From assembly GCA_017538365.1 (NCBI GenBank), contig JAFYIZ010000047.1, positions 124,001 through 188,000 of the forward strand: a stretch of DNA of 64,000 bases, given 5' to 3'. A program made the translations under genes and the position numbers. Source of the stretch: a bacterium. GTDB lineage: Bacteria; UBP6; UBA1177. This document shows positions 45,348-56,622 of the stretch, piece by piece; position 1 is the stretch's first letter; each line of letters begins with the position of its first letter. Below the pieces are notes generated by a model. It did not search any database. It saw only the letters and a list, made by a program, of their open reading frames with translations, and had not been told where the DNA came from.

Positions 45348-46346
45348 ATGGAAGCTAAAACAAAATCTAAACTAAAGAATTTATTAAGAATATTTCTTTT
45401 TGCAACATCTCTTGTGATCCTGTTTTTTCTCTTGAAAGAGATAGGTTTCGACAAGGTCGGAGAGGTTTTCGTCAAAGTCGGTGTCGGCGGTATGCTGATA
45501 CTCATCGTCTGCGAGATTTTAGAAAACGGTTCCGATGCGCTGGCGCTCTATTACACACTTCCTGAAAAGAAAAATTTTCTTCAGATTTTTCCTTCGAACT
45601 GTCTCGGAGCGCTTATCAACCAGATCATTCCGTGGGAAGTAGGCGAACTCGTAAAAATCGGTCTTATAAAAGAGGTGACCGGCTCTGAAAACTCGATAAA
45701 AAGCGTGGTTTTGTGGAATTACATCTATAAACTTTCAAAAGGATGCGCGCTTTTCGCAATAGTCATTCTCTCTCTTCTCGTCTATGTTTTTGTCGATGAT
45801 CCTTATTTCAACGCTGAAATATTCCTGATAGTTGCTATGTGCGCTCTTTTGGGTTATCTGCCGTATTTGGGAATGATGATCCTTTTGAAGCTCAATATTT
45901 CCGAAAAGGTGGCTAAGATATTGAAATATTTCGGTAAAAAGAATCCTGACGAATTTATAGAAAAAGCTAAAAAAATGGATAGAGACCTTAATCTTTTCAG
46001 AAAAGAGAGACCTTCCGACTACAAAAAAGTGTTCTGGATTCAGTTCTTTGCAAGGTTTGTCGCTCTTTTCTCCTATTTTCTCTGCATCCGTTTCGCAGGA
46101 TTCGACAGCTATCCGGCTCCGACGATAATGCTTGCCTTCTGTGCAGTAAAACTCGGCAACTACATCCTGGCGTTCATTCCGATGAAACTCGGAGTGGGAG
46201 AGGGAATAGGATACGTCATCTTCAATTTTGTCGGATTTTCCGGTGCCGACGGCGGTGTCATAACATTCATCGCGAGAATCAAAACGCTGATCGCAATGGG
46301 AATAGTTTCGAGTCTTATCCTTTTTAAACCTAAAGAGAAAAAATGA
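45348..46346 (+). CDS. flippase-like/LPG synthase-type membrane protein
   Basis: 332 residues from ATG at 45348, with about eight to nine predicted helices. NQIIPWEVGELVKI and the later FIPMKLGVGEGIGYVIF match the UPF0104/lysylphosphatidylglycerol-synthase membrane region, whose members move lipids or glycans across the membrane or make modified phospholipids. No soluble synthase domain is present. The stop overlaps the next start (ATGA). The substrate is unknown. Confidence 0.82.
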   Translation: MEAKTKSKLKNLLRIFLFATSLVILFFLLKEIGFDKVGEVFVKVGVGGMLILIVCEILENGSDALALYYTLPEKKNFLQIFPSNCLGALINQIIPWEVGELVKIGLIKEVTGSENSIKSVVLWNYIYKLSKGCALFAIVILSLLVYVFVDDPYFNAEIFLIVAMCALLGYLPYLGMMILLKLNISEKVAKILKYFGKKNPDEFIEKAKKMDRDLNLFRKERPSDYKKVFWIQFFARFVALFSYFLCIRFAGFDSYPAPTIMLAFCAVKLGNYILAFIPMKLGVGEGIGYVIFNFVGFSGADGGVITFIARIKTLIAMGIVSSLILFKPKEKK

Positions 46347-47395
46347 TAAAGTTCGACTGCGACTACCTTGAAGGATGCCATCCGAAAATACTGGATCTGC
46401 TTGCAAAGACCAACTTCGAGCAGAGTGACGGCTACGGCTGTGACAAATACTGCGAAAAGGCAAAAAAACTCATTCTTGCCTCTTGCGGATTTGCAGGGAA
46501 GCGCGGGAAAAACGTTCCTGATGTCCATTTTTTAGTTGGCGGAACTCAGACAAATACGACGGTAATCGCTTCGATTCTCCGTCCGCATCAGGGCGTCATC
46601 GCGGCTGTTACAGGACACATAAACGTCCACGAAACCGGAGCTATCGAATCGACCGGTCACAAAGTTCTTGCGCTCCCTTCAAAAGACGGAAAACTGACCT
46701 CTGAACAGGTTGAAAAATATGTTGAGTCATGCGAGAACGACTGTAACTATGAGCATATTGTTCAGCCGGGTATGGTTTATATTTCATTTCCGACGGAAAA
46801 CGGAACAATTTATTCCAAAAGCGAACTTTCGGCGATTTACGGCGTCTGCAGAAAGCACGGACTTCCGCTTTTTATCGACGGAGCGCGTCTCGGTTACGGA
46901 CTTGCGGCTGCTGAAAACGACCTCACGCTGCCTGAAATCGCCTCGCTCTGCGATGTTTTTTACATCGGCGGAACGAAGATCGGCGCTCTTTTCGGCGAAG
47001 CTGTTGTGATAAAAGACAACGCTTTCAAAAAGGATTTCCGCAACATAATAAAGCAGCGCGGCGGCATGCTGGCGAAGGGAAGACTGCTCGGAATCCAGTT
47101 CATAGCGCTCTTTACCGACAACCTTTATTTTAAACTTGCACGTCACGCGGTTGTTGCTGCAGGAAAAATAAAAAGTGTGCTTGAGGCAAAAGGAATAAAA
47201 TTCCTTTTCGATTCGCCGACAAACCAGATATTTCCGGTTTTACCGGACGAACTTTATAAAAAGCTCTCGGAACGCTTTTCTTTTGCTTTCTGGGAAAAGA
47301 CGGATGAGCGGCACACGGCAGTGAGAATATGTACAAGCTGGGCTACAAAAGATGAAGATGTCGAAAAACTTATCGATTTCTTTAATCGAATTTAA
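46343..47395 (+). CDS. threonine aldolase/beta-eliminating lyase family protein
   Basis: 350 residues. PLP fold-type I. GGTQTNTTVIAS binds phosphate, IDGARLGYGL holds the PLP Asp-Arg, and GGTKIGALFGEA carries the Schiff-base lysine. Low-specificity threonine aldolases split threonine or related beta-hydroxy amino acids into glycine and an aldehyde. The coupling (4-bp overlap) to the flippase-like gene is unexplained. Confidence 0.88.
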   Translation: MIKFDCDYLEGCHPKILDLLAKTNFEQSDGYGCDKYCEKAKKLILASCGFAGKRGKNVPDVHFLVGGTQTNTTVIASILRPHQGVIAAVTGHINVHETGAIESTGHKVLALPSKDGKLTSEQVEKYVESCENDCNYEHIVQPGMVYISFPTENGTIYSKSELSAIYGVCRKHGLPLFIDGARLGYGLAAAENDLTLPEIASLCDVFYIGGTKIGALFGEAVVIKDNAFKKDFRNIIKQRGGMLAKGRLLGIQFIALFTDNLYFKLARHAVVAAGKIKSVLEAKGIKFLFDSPTNQIFPVLPDELYKKLSERFSFAFWEKTDERHTAVRICTSWATKDEDVEKLIDFFNRI

Positions 47396-47410
47396 GAACG
47401 GGTAAAAAAC

Positions 47411-48761
<1,351 letters not shown>

Positions 48762-48814
48762 GATTTTTGATGAATAAAATATATAATCAAATCAATCACT
48801 TAAGATAAAAAGTG

Positions 48815-48842
48815 TTGACAACGTGCTTTTGCGCTCTATTAT
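48815..48842 (+). promoter_or_regulatory. promoter of the sigma-like HTH gene
   Basis: Consensus TTGACA (48815-48820), 16-bp spacer, TATTAT (48837-48842), then TCGGCGCCG and a T-run. The leader to the ATG is about 80 bases. Confidence 0.65.
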
Positions 48843-48931
48843 TCGGCGCCGTTTTTGTTTTTTTGTGAGTGGGATGACAGAATTCAACCGTTTGAAAATA
48901 CAACATTACCAACTTTTTTCAGAGTAAAGCA

Positions 48932-49375
48932 ATGGCATCGAAAGAGAAATCCAAAAAGAAGGAGAAACCTTACACCGAGGTCATCACGGAGCAGAAGGGA
49001 AAGCTCGAAGAGGGTTCGATTTACTGGGATCTGATTGACATTACGTCGTATCAGAAGCCGAAAAACCGTTCGGAATGTCTCAAACTTAAGAGACCGTGCC
49101 TTTTTGTTTCGTGCAAGTATCACCTTTTTCTCGATGTAAATCCCGAAACAAAGTCGATAAAATTCAATTTCCCAGGCAAAGAAGTGTGGGAACTCCGCGA
49201 AACTTGCGCACTTGATGTCGCTGACAAAGGCGGAGTAACACTTGAAGAAGTCGGAACGATCATGAACCTGACAAGAGAAAGGATCCGTCAGGTCGAAATG
49301 AGGGCATTGCAGAAACTTCGTCAGAACAGCTCTCAGTACAACGTTCAGAGCATCAGTTTCCTGAGCGACAGATAG
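48932..49375 (+). CDS. sigma-region-4-like HTH DNA-binding protein
   Basis: 147 residues. A basic N-terminus precedes a Cys-bearing segment ([16 protein letters not shown]) and a C-terminal helix-turn-helix very like sigma-70 region 4.2 ([20 protein letters not shown], then ALQKLRQ). Core-binding regions 2 and 3 are absent, so it is not a full sigma factor. Similar small proteins are common in deltaproteobacteria and myxobacteria. It might bind -35 elements or the RNA polymerase flap; role unproven. A strong promoter (TTGACA-16-TATTAT) suggests good expression. Confidence 0.85.
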   Translation: MASKEKSKKKEKPYTEVITEQKGKLEEGSIYWDLIDITSYQKPKNRSECLKLKRPCLFVSCKYHLFLDVNPETKSIKFNFPGKEVWELRETCALDVADKGGVTLEEVGTIMNLTRERIRQVEMRALQKLRQNSSQYNVQSISFLSDR

Positions 49376-49393
49376 TTAAAATACTCAATTTCT

Positions 49394-51574
49394 ATGAAAG
49401 AAAAAATCACCGCTTTTTTCTTCGCGTTTCTTTTTTTCATATTGTACGTTCTTGTTGCAACGGATTTGCATGTTTTTACTTATTTTACTTCTTTCTGGCC
49501 TAATTTGCATATCTGCATGGCGGTCACATTTGTTGTTTTCTTTGCAATATATCGAATAAAACCGGATATTCTGGCAAAAACCGGTGAAATTGTCGTAAAA
49601 TATTCCATATATGTTCTTCCTGTTGTGATGTTTCTCGCTACGCTTGCAGTAAACCGGATATTTATTGTTAGTGAAATGCCGGATGACGGAGCTCATTATG
49701 TCTGGTTGGCAAAACTTATCGCGAATGGTAAATTCTATCTCCCTTTACCTGATTTTGCAGAGCATTATTCTGCTCTTTTTATGTTCATGCACAACGACAA
49801 ATATACCTCGATTTTTCTGCCGGGGTATAGTCTGGCTCTTGTTCCTTTCGTTAAATTCGGGTTGGAATATATGTTTAATCCGATGGTTGCAGGAATAAAC
49901 ACCTTTTTGGTAGGAATTCACGCCGAAAAACTGAAAAACAGACATGCGGCATTGATTGCAATGCTTATGTTTTCCGCTGCTCCGATCCATATCATGCACG
50001 GTGCTCTCTATTTTTCTCATCACTTCGGGCTCATGCTTGTTTTGGCATCGTCTTATTTGTTGATTCATAAGTCTGAAAAATCATTAAATTTCTTATTTGC
50101 CGGAGCAATTCTTTCATATTCACTGATGATGCGTCCTCAAAATGCATTGTATGTTTATGCAGCACTGGCGTTTTTTATTCTCTCAAGAGACAAGAGCGTG
50201 AAAAAATTGGCACTTTTTACTGTTCCGTTTGTTGCAATGGGACTGATTTTAATGGCTTATAACCGGTTTTTTACAGGAGATCCGTTCATTTTCACGCAGG
50301 ATATCCTTTTCAATACCATGGATCTTAAAGAATTCTGTCACAGGCCTGGTTTGGGAAAAGGATGCAACTTAGTGGCTCCTCTGAGAAGCTGGACTCCGTT
50401 GGAAGGAACTACGATCCCGTTTTTGGCTCATATTTCGTTTCTCAGAATCAATGGTTTCATTCACTGGATAACATTTCATCCTTTAATGCTCTTGTTTATA
50501 TTTCCTGCAATAATATCAAAACCTTACAAATATTTTCCATACTATTTTACTCCGCTTTGCGCTTTGTTTTTCTATTTTTGGTTTTTTCTCGAAGGAAACT
50601 ATTTCGGACCGCGTTATCTGATGGAGTCCGGAGCTATGATTCTGATTTTAGCCGCCTGCGGTTTTGTGGAAACTTATAACAAATTGCTCGATAAAAACAG
50701 CGGTTTGTCCAGATTTGCGGCTTTGTCGATGCACGGTTTTGTTTTAGGGGCGCTGATTTTTTTCATGTTTTACAGTATACCTCTTTTCCCGAAAAGACTT
50801 CCAGGACTATACAATCCGGCTTCGATAGAGAGGATTATAGAAGAAAAAAATATAAAAAACTCAATAGTTTTGGTTCCTTTCCATCTGCTGTTTCATTTTG
50901 AATCAATTTTAAGACTCCAGAAGAATCCACCTTTTGACGAACACGGTAATTTGATTCTCTATTCGAGGGGAGAGAAATCTGACACGAATCTTAGAAAATA
51001 TTATTCTGAAAAAGATTTTGAAGCGATATGGAAAATGGAAATAGAAAAAGAGGATATGTTTGGGGATCCTCTTGCCAATAGAATTTTCCGTGCCGAAAAA
51101 ATTTCTTTTCTTGAAGATGACGGCATTTATTATGCCAATTTCGGATATAAAATACTTCCGAATGAAGGGCAGCCTCAGATGGTTTATATGCTGGACAATT
51201 CCTACAACAAAATTCTGGAAGATATTTTAGGTTCGTATATTTCCGATAATTTCAAGTTTGACGAACAAGGTCTTTTTATCATTTTCGGCGAAAATACGGG
51301 GAAAAACTATTACGGATTCGAACAGTCGGTAAAACGTGAAGGAATTTACGATATTAAAATCACAATGATTCCGACTAAATGCACTCCGAATTTTTCTGTG
51401 GAAATAAACGGAAAAAAATCAGTGACTTATGCTCACGAAAATACCGAAAACGACGGGTTGCCGTATGTTCTTGAATTTGACGGAACAATGCAAAGCGGCA
51501 GAAACAAACTGAAAATCGTTCCCGAAGCCAATGGTTGTCTTATACTTTCTGATATGGTTTTGCAAAAAAGATAA
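49394..51574 (+). CDS. GT-C family glycosyltransferase
   Basis: 726 residues. About eleven helices fill the first 450 residues. The Asp pair in MPDDGAHYVW in the first large loop resembles the catalytic Asp of GT-C enzymes, which use polyprenyl-phosphate sugars. HHFGLMLVLASSY and RPQNALYVY are in later loops. A soluble C-terminal region of about 240 residues ends with a beta-rich module. It follows the HTH gene by 18 bp without a clear ribosome site. Distinct in sequence from the partial glycosyltransferase at the window start. Confidence 0.82.
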   Translation: MKEKITAFFFAFLFFILYVLVATDLHVFTYFTSFWPNLHICMAVTFVVFFAIYRIKPDILAKTGEIVVKYSIYVLPVVMFLATLAVNRIFIVSEMPDDGAHYVWLAKLIANGKFYLPLPDFAEHYSALFMFMHNDKYTSIFLPGYSLALVPFVKFGLEYMFNPMVAGINTFLVGIHAEKLKNRHAALIAMLMFSAAPIHIMHGALYFSHHFGLMLVLASSYLLIHKSEKSLNFLFAGAILSYSLMMRPQNALYVYAALAFFILSRDKSVKKLALFTVPFVAMGLILMAYNRFFTGDPFIFTQDILFNTMDLKEFCHRPGLGKGCNLVAPLRSWTPLEGTTIPFLAHISFLRINGFIHWITFHPLMLLFIFPAIISKPYKYFPYYFTPLCALFFYFWFFLEGNYFGPRYLMESGAMILILAACGFVETYNKLLDKNSGLSRFAALSMHGFVLGALIFFMFYSIPLFPKRLPGLYNPASIERIIEEKNIKNSIVLVPFHLLFHFESILRLQKNPPFDEHGNLILYSRGEKSDTNLRKYYSEKDFEAIWKMEIEKEDMFGDPLANRIFRAEKISFLEDDGIYYANFGYKILPNEGQPQMVYMLDNSYNKILEDILGSYISDNFKFDEQGLFIIFGENTGKNYYGFEQSVKREGIYDIKITMIPTKCTPNFSVEINGKKSVTYAHENTENDGLPYVLEFDGTMQSGRNKLKIVPEANGCLILSDMVLQKR

Positions 51575-51582
51575 ATATTTTA

Positions 51583-51609
51583 TTGAATAGTCGGAAACTT
51601 TGCTATACA
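51583..51609 (+). promoter_or_regulatory. candidate acyl-CoA synthetase promoter
   Basis: TTGAAT (51583-51588), 15-bp spacer, TATACA (51604-51609); or 16 bp to ATACAT. GCCGCG follows. Confidence 0.4.
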
Positions 51610-51654
51610 TTGCCGCGTCAAACTTTTTGACAGTTTTGTTTGTTGAGAGGAAAA

Positions 51655-53322
51655 ATGATAAAAGAAAATCTCGTCGAAACGCTTGAAAAATCAATTCTTA
51701 AAAATTGGGATTCTCCATGTTTCAGCGATTACGGCGGGGCGACATGCTCGTATGGCGATGTTGCGGCAAGTATAGTCAGAATACATGAACTTTTTAAAGA
51801 TTTCGGAATAAAAAAAGGCGACAAGATCGCTTTGTGCGGAAGAAATTCATCGAATTGGGGGATAGTTTATCTCGCTTCGGTCACTTGCGGAGCGGTAATT
51901 GTTCCGATTCTGGTCGATTTTTCGCCTGAAGAGATTGTTCACATTGTAAACCACTCTGATTCGAAGCTGTTTTTTGCGGCTGAATCTGTCTTTGAGAAGA
52001 CAAAACAACTTACTCTTGAAAATGCGGAAGCGGTAATTTCGCTTGAAAGCTTTGCTTTTTTCTTTGTGAGAGATGAAGAAAAAAAGGCGCTTGCAGAAAA
52101 AAATGATGCTGATTTTGTTGAAAAACTTAAGCAAAATCCGCTTCTTAAAGAAAACTTCCATTTCGATGCCGTATCAAACGACACTCAGGCTTCGATCGTT
52201 TATACTTCTGGAACGACAGGCTTTTCAAAAGGTGTCATGCTGACTCACAACGCTCTCATGGTGAATGTGAAATTTTTCGTTGACAACCTTATGAAAGACG
52301 AACCCGGGAATGTTCTTGCGTTTCTTCCGCTTGCTCACTGCTTCGGCTGCGCTTACGACTTTTTGTCTCAGTTTGCGCGCGGCGCACACATTTATTTCCT
52401 CGGAAAAATCCCGACTCCGAAAGTGATTCTTCAGGCTTTTGAAGAGATAAATCCCGTCATTGTTGTAACAGTTCCTTTGATTCTGGAAAAAATATATCAG
52501 TCGAAAATCGTTCCGCTTCTTGAAAAAGGGCTTTTAGCGACACTTATCAAAATCCCGCTTCTGAACAGATTGATATATTCGAAAATCGGAAAAGAGATAA
52601 ACAGCGCTTTCGGCAGCAACCATTTTGAACTGCTTATCGGCGGCGCCGCTTTCAATCCGCAGATCGAAGAGTTTTTCATGAAGTGCGGCGTCAGATTCAC
52701 AGTCGGCTACGGCATGACCGAATGCGCTCCGCTTATCGCTTACACGCACTATTTCGACGGTCGTCCGGTCGGAAGCTGCGGAAAGGTTATTGAATACCTT
52801 CAGGCAAAGATTGATGCTCCGGATGAAAACGGAGTAGGTGAAATCTGCGTAAAAGGCGAAAACGTTTTCACAGGTTATTACAAAATGGAGAAGGAAACCT
52901 CAGAAGCATTTGACGGCGAAGGCTGGTTCCACACAGGCGATCTCGGATTTATTGATAACAACGGATTTTTGTTCATAAAAGGGCGCATCAAAAGCATGAT
53001 TCTCTCCGCTTCCGGGCAGAACATTTATCCCGAAGAGATAGAAGCTAAACTCAATTCGATGCCTTATGTCGCAGAATCGCTTGTCATCGAAAACAAGGAG
53101 CACAAACTCGCAGCCTTTGTTTATCCAGACACGGCAAAAGCCAGAAAAGACGGCGTAACTGACGAGCAACTTGCTGAAATCATGGAAGAAAACCGCGTCA
53201 AATTAAATGCTGTTTCTTCTTCATTCACAAAGATATCGGAAATAAAAATTCATCCGCAGGAATTCGAAAAGACTTCAACTAAAAAGATAAAAAGAAGACT
53301 TTATCAGAATCTTGCTGACTAA
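51655..53322 (+). CDS. AMP-forming long-chain acyl-CoA synthetase
   Basis: 555 residues. It activates fatty acids with ATP and coenzyme A. The AMP-binding loop YTSGTTGFSKGVMLTH, GYGMTECAP, and WFHTGDLGFIDNNG with GRIKSMI near the C-terminus are diagnostic of the adenylate-forming family. GAGAGG sets the ATG at 51655, five codons into the longer ORF. It ends 5 bp from the convergent transporter gene. Confidence 0.92.
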   Translation: MIKENLVETLEKSILKNWDSPCFSDYGGATCSYGDVAASIVRIHELFKDFGIKKGDKIALCGRNSSNWGIVYLASVTCGAVIVPILVDFSPEEIVHIVNHSDSKLFFAAESVFEKTKQLTLENAEAVISLESFAFFFVRDEEKKALAEKNDADFVEKLKQNPLLKENFHFDAVSNDTQASIVYTSGTTGFSKGVMLTHNALMVNVKFFVDNLMKDEPGNVLAFLPLAHCFGCAYDFLSQFARGAHIYFLGKIPTPKVILQAFEEINPVIVVTVPLILEKIYQSKIVPLLEKGLLATLIKIPLLNRLIYSKIGKEINSAFGSNHFELLIGGAAFNPQIEEFFMKCGVRFTVGYGMTECAPLIAYTHYFDGRPVGSCGKVIEYLQAKIDAPDENGVGEICVKGENVFTGYYKMEKETSEAFDGEGWFHTGDLGFIDNNGFLFIKGRIKSMILSASGQNIYPEEIEAKLNSMPYVAESLVIENKEHKLAAFVYPDTAKARKDGVTDEQLAEIMEENRVKLNAVSSSFTKISEIKIHPQEFEKTSTKKIKRRLYQNLAD

Positions 53323-53327
53323 AAGTT

Positions 53328-54890
53328 CTATTTTTCCGCTTCAACGGAAAGTTTTCTCATAAAGAATTTGCCGAAACAGAAAAGCGTAATAGGCGTGAGA
53401 AGTGCCATTGCACCGATCCAGAACCATATCATCGCGTGATCCGGTGAGGCGGGAAGGGGATGACCGTTTTCAAACGGAGTGTAAATTTTGATAAGCAGTC
53501 CCGACATCGGGCCTACAAAGAATTTTGCCGCAAACCATGGCAGGATCGAAAGGGCGATGTATGTTCCTTCCTTTCCTTTGGGTGCGATCTCAGCCGTGAA
53601 CTGCATAAGGCGCGGTGACCAGATCGATTCGCCTATCGTGAAAACGAAAATGAAGAAAATAAGCGGCCAGTATTCAGAGACTGCTGTGATCCCAGACATT
53701 TTTTCGGGTGAATCGACAAGCCCCAGCCACTTTATGAAGACAAGTTCTCCGAGCGGAGTGTTGGTAAGCCCTTCAAAAAATGACGGCGGGATGACTGCGA
53801 TGAAGCATGCGAGCGACGAAACGATAGAACCGATAATCATCATTTTGTAGGAAGAAGTCTTTTTCGTGATGTAGGAGACTATCGGAACCGCGAAAATGAT
53901 TAGGACGGAGTTCAGAAAACCGTAAATGTTGCCGATCGGAGCACCTTCGCCCAGAACGCTGATGCCGTATTTCGGGAAAGTGTAGGAGAAGTGGAAGAAT
54001 ACGCAGCGGACGAAAAGAGTGAGGGCGAGAATTCCGATATAAATCCAGAAAGTCTTTTCCACAACGACGTTCTTGAGCATCGTCGCAACGTCGATAGCTG
54101 AGTTCTTGACCGATTCAAGGCCGCTTCCGAGCTCTTTTTTAGGCGTTTTGACAAGTTCTCCTTCATCGTTGATTTCAATGTGGTCTCTGATGAAAAATGC
54201 GACAATCAAACTTATGATGGTGAAGCCGAAACCGATGACAAAAACCATCTGATAGGTCGTGAAATGGAATCCGAAAAGCATTGTTCCTGCGTTCTCGTTG
54301 ACTGCTCCGGCAGCGTCTGTGACAGAGAAAAAGCCTCTGATTTTGTCAAAAAGCATCGAGCCTATCGCGTAACCCAGGTTCATGAGAACGTAGAAAAGGC
54401 CGAATCCCATTGCCGCTGTCTCTTTCGTTGTGTACTTTTTGATCGCGATAGATACGAGCGGGCCGACAACGGCGAAACCTATCGCCATCGGGATGAAGCC
54501 GAGGACGAAAATAAGCGCCGGATTGGTGACGAACGACATGAAAAACCGCGAAAACAAGAGGAAAAATATGCTTATAAGCAGTGTTTTTCTTATGCCTATC
54601 GTGTCAACGACAGCACCTGTCAGCATGCCGATAATCGAAAGGAGTATCGACCAAACCATGATATAGGAGCCTGCGCCGAGATCGCTTATCCCGCAGTCTG
54701 CCGTGAGCCAGAGCGTGAGAGTGAGGTTCATCGCCATGTAGGCGGTGTATTCGATTATGTTGTAAATGAAAAGAAGCCACATGTCGCGCGGACTTTTGCG
54801 CAGACCTTTCGCGTAGCTCCAAATAATTCCGGCAAATGCCAGAACGGCACCTGCTCCTAAAGAATAAGTAATAAAATCAACAACTTGCAA
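53328..54890 (-). CDS. MFS/POT-like transporter (second copy)
   Basis: 520 residues with about twelve to fourteen helices, related to the 6441-7823 transporter. NIIEYTAYMAMNLTLTLWL and GIRKTLLI fit the POT-like branch. The start is TTG at 54890; AGGAGG, lying in the last codons of the upstream lipoprotein gene, is 10 bases away. Thus the transporter is the second gene of a unit whose first gene encodes a repeat-bearing lipoprotein. Substrate unknown. Confidence 0.82.
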   Translation of the reverse strand: MQVVDFITYSLGAGAVLAFAGIIWSYAKGLRKSPRDMWLLFIYNIIEYTAYMAMNLTLTLWLTADCGISDLGAGSYIMVWSILLSIIGMLTGAVVDTIGIRKTLLISIFFLLFSRFFMSFVTNPALIFVLGFIPMAIGFAVVGPLVSIAIKKYTTKETAAMGFGLFYVLMNLGYAIGSMLFDKIRGFFSVTDAAGAVNENAGTMLFGFHFTTYQMVFVIGFGFTIISLIVAFFIRDHIEINDEGELVKTPKKELGSGLESVKNSAIDVATMLKNVVVEKTFWIYIGILALTLFVRCVFFHFSYTFPKYGISVLGEGAPIGNIYGFLNSVLIIFAVPIVSYITKKTSSYKMMIIGSIVSSLACFIAVIPPSFFEGLTNTPLGELVFIKWLGLVDSPEKMSGITAVSEYWPLIFFIFVFTIGESIWSPRLMQFTAEIAPKGKEGTYIALSILPWFAAKFFVGPMSGLLIKIYTPFENGHPLPASPDHAMIWFWIGAMALLTPITLFCFGKFFMRKLSVEAEK

Positions 54891-54893
54891 ATC

Positions 54894-56561
54894 TTATTTT
54901 CCTCCTCTTACACACATTGCATTGTATGAACTGGTTTTCGTTGCAGGAGCTGTAAGACCTGTTTTCGTTGCCATTTTCCAAGCTGATGTTGAAGAGCTTG
55001 TCGCATTTTTGGGAGTCTTTGAAGTCGAACTCCAGAGAGTGATACTGTCAATATCCGGAAAAACCGTTGCAGGAGAATATTTTGCGTAATCCATGATGGA
55101 AATAAGTTCGTTGATGTTGGGAAGTCTCCAGTCTGTATTGCCTCCGAAAGTGAGGTTTTCGCAGTATTCAAGTGCTTCGAGCCATTTCTTTCCAGTTGCA
55201 TTCGATTTTGTCCACTGAAGTCCGCTTGCCGTATCTGTGATTACCAGACCTCCATCGATCTGTTCTTCATTGAAAACGATTGTTCCTTTTCTGAAAACTT
55301 CGCCTCTGACGCATACGGCGTAATTGGTTTTGGTCTCAGCATAGTCGTCGATTCCTGTCATAGTGTTCGGAGAGAAGTTTATTCCGAGACGGGATACCGT
55401 GCTGGAACCTGAAGCATAGAGGGTGTTCGACCAGAAAGCGCCGCTTGTCGGGAAATCGGGGAAAACTGACTCATCGACGAAATTGTAGAAAGAGTAATCG
55501 ATTATTGTTGCAAGTTCCTGAATCTCGGGAAGTCTCCAGTCTGTGTATCCGCCGTATTCAAGACCTTCGCAGTAACTTACTGCTTCTTCAAATGTTGCAA
55601 GTGTTCCGTTGTAGGTTTTCTGCCATTCAAGACCGGTGTTGCTGTCAATGTTGGTCGGATTTGTGTTTGTGCCGCCGGTTGTGAAGTTTCTTGCAGCACA
55701 GGTATCTGTACGCTGCGGATCCTGTCCGAAATATCCAGATTCAGGATTGCTGTCGCACTCTTCAAGCGGTTTGTTGTCGGTTCCGTAGCAGAGAGCAGCA
55801 CCGGTGCAGGAGAGAGTGTAGGGTTCCTGTACAACTTCGGGTTCTTCGGTAGGATCGTCCGTAGGCTCTTCAGTAGGTTCCTCTGTTGGTTCGTCCGTAG
55901 GCTCGGTCGTTGGTTCGTCAGTAGGTTCTGCGGTTGGTTCATCGGTCGGCTCAGTTGTCGGTTCGATCGGGCTTGTGCCGGTTTCAACCAGTATAAAAGC
56001 ATAACTTGAGAAGTGTCCCGCATTCATCATAATCGGGTCTCCTGCCATAATCGGGTCGCCGCCCATAATCGGATCACCGGCCATAATCGGATCCCCTGCC
56101 ATTATCGGGTCACCGCCCATGATCGGATCGCCGCCTGCTTCGCGGTGAGACCATTTTGTTCCTGCGAGGAATGCCGGAACTACCGCCATATTTTCGGGAA
56201 CAGTCGTGTAGGTCGAGTCAATAGTCAGCGTGATCGTTACATCTTTGTTGAAGACAAGGCCTGTTGGCTCGAAAGTTACGACCTTTGAAACAAGTTTGTC
56301 TTCATCGGGGAAACTTTTTTTCTCAAAAAGTGTCATCGTGATCTCAGTGTCTTGATCAAGAGCACCGGCAGGAATTTCGATCTTAGCGGCTCCGCCCTCA
56401 GTTTCGATTGTGCCGCCGTCTGTTGCCGAAACAGTCATTTTTGTAGAGGTGATCTGCTGTTTTTCACCGTTGTTTTCAGGCTCTTTTTCTTTTTTGCTGC
56501 TTCCGCATGCAGAGAGAACAAGAATCAAAACCATGAAAATTGAAATCAGGAACTTTTTCAT
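54894..56561 (-). CDS. repeat-bearing lipoprotein with ZU5-like and twin DUF1566 domains
   Basis: 555 residues. Signal peptide ends in LSAC (Cys19). Order: a ZU5-like beta domain (about 35-145; GGAAKIEIPAGALDQDTEI), six perfect-phase copies of G-D-P-I-M-[AG] (36 residues), a Pro-Thr-Glu/Asp tether (about 210-255), then two DUF1566/Lcl-type domains, each with YTDWRLP or NTDWRLP and a terminal AVCVRG or AMCVRG. The DUF1566 fold is C-type-lectin-like and often binds ligands at the surface. GGAGG sets the ATG at 56561. The downstream transporter is coupled. Confidence 0.85.
   Translation of the reverse strand: MKKFLISIFMVLILVLSACGSSKKEKEPENNGEKQQITSTKMTVSATDGGTIETEGGAAKIEIPAGALDQDTEITMTLFEKKSFPDEDKLVSKVVTFEPTGLVFNKDVTITLTIDSTYTTVPENMAVVPAFLAGTKWSHREAGGDPIMGGDPIMAGDPIMAGDPIMGGDPIMAGDPIMMNAGHFSSYAFILVETGTSPIEPTTEPTDEPTAEPTDEPTTEPTDEPTEEPTEEPTDDPTEEPEVVQEPYTLSCTGAALCYGTDNKPLEECDSNPESGYFGQDPQRTDTCAARNFTTGGTNTNPTNIDSNTGLEWQKTYNGTLATFEEAVSYCEGLEYGGYTDWRLPEIQELATIIDYSFYNFVDESVFPDFPTSGAFWSNTLYASGSSTVSRLGINFSPNTMTGIDDYAETKTNYAVCVRGEVFRKGTIVFNEEQIDGGLVITDTASGLQWTKSNATGKKWLEALEYCENLTFGGNTDWRLPNINELISIMDYAKYSPATVFPDIDSITLWSSTSKTPKNATSSSTSAWKMATKTGLTAPATKTSSYNAMCVRGGK
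55845..55965. repeat. PT-rich tandem coding repeat
   Basis: Degenerate 12-bp units encode PT[DE]E/PTxE steps inside the lipoprotein tether. Confidence 0.75.
56028..56135. repeat. 18-bp coding tandem repeat (GGDPIM)
   Basis: Six in-frame 18-bp units, 108 bp in all, encode G-[GA]-D-P-I-M steps in the lipoprotein. Confidence 0.9.
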
Positions 56562-56590
56562 TTTCTCCTCCATTAAAAAAATAACGGAAA

Positions 56591-56618
56591 ATTATAGTGA
56601 GAAGCGGTTTTAAATCAA
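56591..56618 (-). promoter_or_regulatory. promoter of the lipoprotein-MFS operon
   Basis: Minus strand: TTGATT (56618-56613), 16-bp spacer, perfect TATAAT (56596-56591). Back to back with the aroA promoter. Confidence 0.6.
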
Positions 56619-56622
56619 TAAT

